41,295 nt of DNA from an uncultured Clostridiaceae bacterium (GTDB lineage: Bacteria; Bacillota; Clostridia; TANB77; CAG-508), in contig CAMXOP010000003.1 in the NCBI GenBank assembly GCA_947245665.1, positions 1 through 41,295 on the forward strand, in the 5' to 3' direction. This document shows, one piece after another, positions 41,055 to 41,295 of the stretch. The notes below the pieces were generated by a model. It was given only the letters and a program-made list of their open reading frames with translations. It searched no databases and was not told where the DNA came from. The stretch's first letter is position 1. Every line of letters starts with the position of its first letter. The translations under genes and the position numbers were made by a program.

Positions 41055-41295
41055 TCCTCCTTTTTTGTTATTTTACTATATTATGTTTGTATTTATTGTA
41101 AAAATTTGTAAGTTTACTTAATTTTTTTATATTCTTAGTGAACTTGCCTGATGGTAATGAGTTTTCCTAAAAGATATTTATACAAGAATTAGATTTTTTA
41201 TGTGATTTACCACTTTAAAAATTTTATTCTTGTTTTTTTATTTTATAGGTTTACAATAGATATGTCACACTTAATATAAAAAATAGGAAATACCA
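41055..41295. repeat. End region with terminator-like hairpin and right terminal repeat
   Basis: ACAAGAAT (41182-41189) pairs with ATTCTTGT (41226-41233) and is followed by seven T, a rightward terminator with no visible gene before it. At 41248-41272 lies GGTTT, seven bases, then ATATGTCACACTT, the inverted partner of 26-50. It is probably the edge of an insertion sequence that continues outside the window. Confidence 0.45.

Noticed and set aside
1-41295. CRISPR array
   Set aside because: I see no regularly spaced direct repeats of CRISPR type. The only arrays are the 47-bp antitoxin repeats, the 31-bp REP repeat and the 33-bp coding repeat.

Overview
The window is about 41.3 kb of very AT-rich, low-GC DNA that looks like a spore-forming Clostridia-type Firmicute. 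The grounds are AGGAGG ribosome sites almost everywhere, the rpsU-yqeY pair, a Spo0E-like phosphatase gene, an SpoVB-like flippase, a SleB-type cell-wall hydrolase domain and two Spo0A-box sequences. Both ends carry inverted copies of the same ~25-bp sequence. This may be a complete metagenomic contig broken at an insertion-sequence-like repeat.

Layout. 1-600: one tRNA-Glu with promoter and terminator. 601-4073: a PASTA-domain membrane protein, a possible structured RNA, a P-loop kinase-like gene cut by an in-frame TAG, and a type III toxin-antitoxin locus (two pseudoknot antitoxin RNA repeats plus a ToxN/CptN-like toxin, also cut by an in-frame TAG). 4237-10343: a minus-strand run with a two-gene restriction-modification-like system (GIY-YIG + SF2 helicase + N6-adenine methylase in one chain, plus a second methylase-like subunit), a TSCPD protein and a short-chain dehydrogenase. 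10607-24689: a type IV secretion gene cluster (three VirB2-like pilins, a PrgI/VirB3-like protein, a TraC-like protein, VirB4 ATPase, VirB6/TrbL-like channel, two VirB8-like proteins, and a large hydrolase with an embedded metallophosphoesterase), with no relaxase or coupling protein in view. 25494-29765: spo0E-like gene, two M16 peptidases, yqeY and rpsU. 29933-32953: an SsuABC/TauABC-type ABC importer. 33209-36825: decayed phage antirepressor, a Tyr-rich membrane protein, a GH25-LysM lysozyme and an Rpn-type nuclease. 36974-41048: a Cys/His membrane protein, an SpoVB/MurJ-like flippase, a coiled-coil protein, a DNA-entry-type nuclease and a hypothetical gene.

Main result. Four unrelated conserved genes (TSCPD, PrgI, ABC permease, SpoVB-like) are each broken at one point. 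Each break is the same event: an in-frame CGG codon, after which the correct protein continues in the +1 frame with a glycine codon GGN made from the last two bases of CGG plus the next base. Reading CGGN as one residue restores all four proteins to normal family length (98, 113, 268 and 497 residues) and puts glycine at the site. By eye, CGG is absent in frame from every other conserved gene here. The only three ordinary in-frame CGGs are in two small accessory genes. This points to +1 recoding at a rare or unassigned CGG codon. A systematic assembly error or four coincidental mutations are not excluded.
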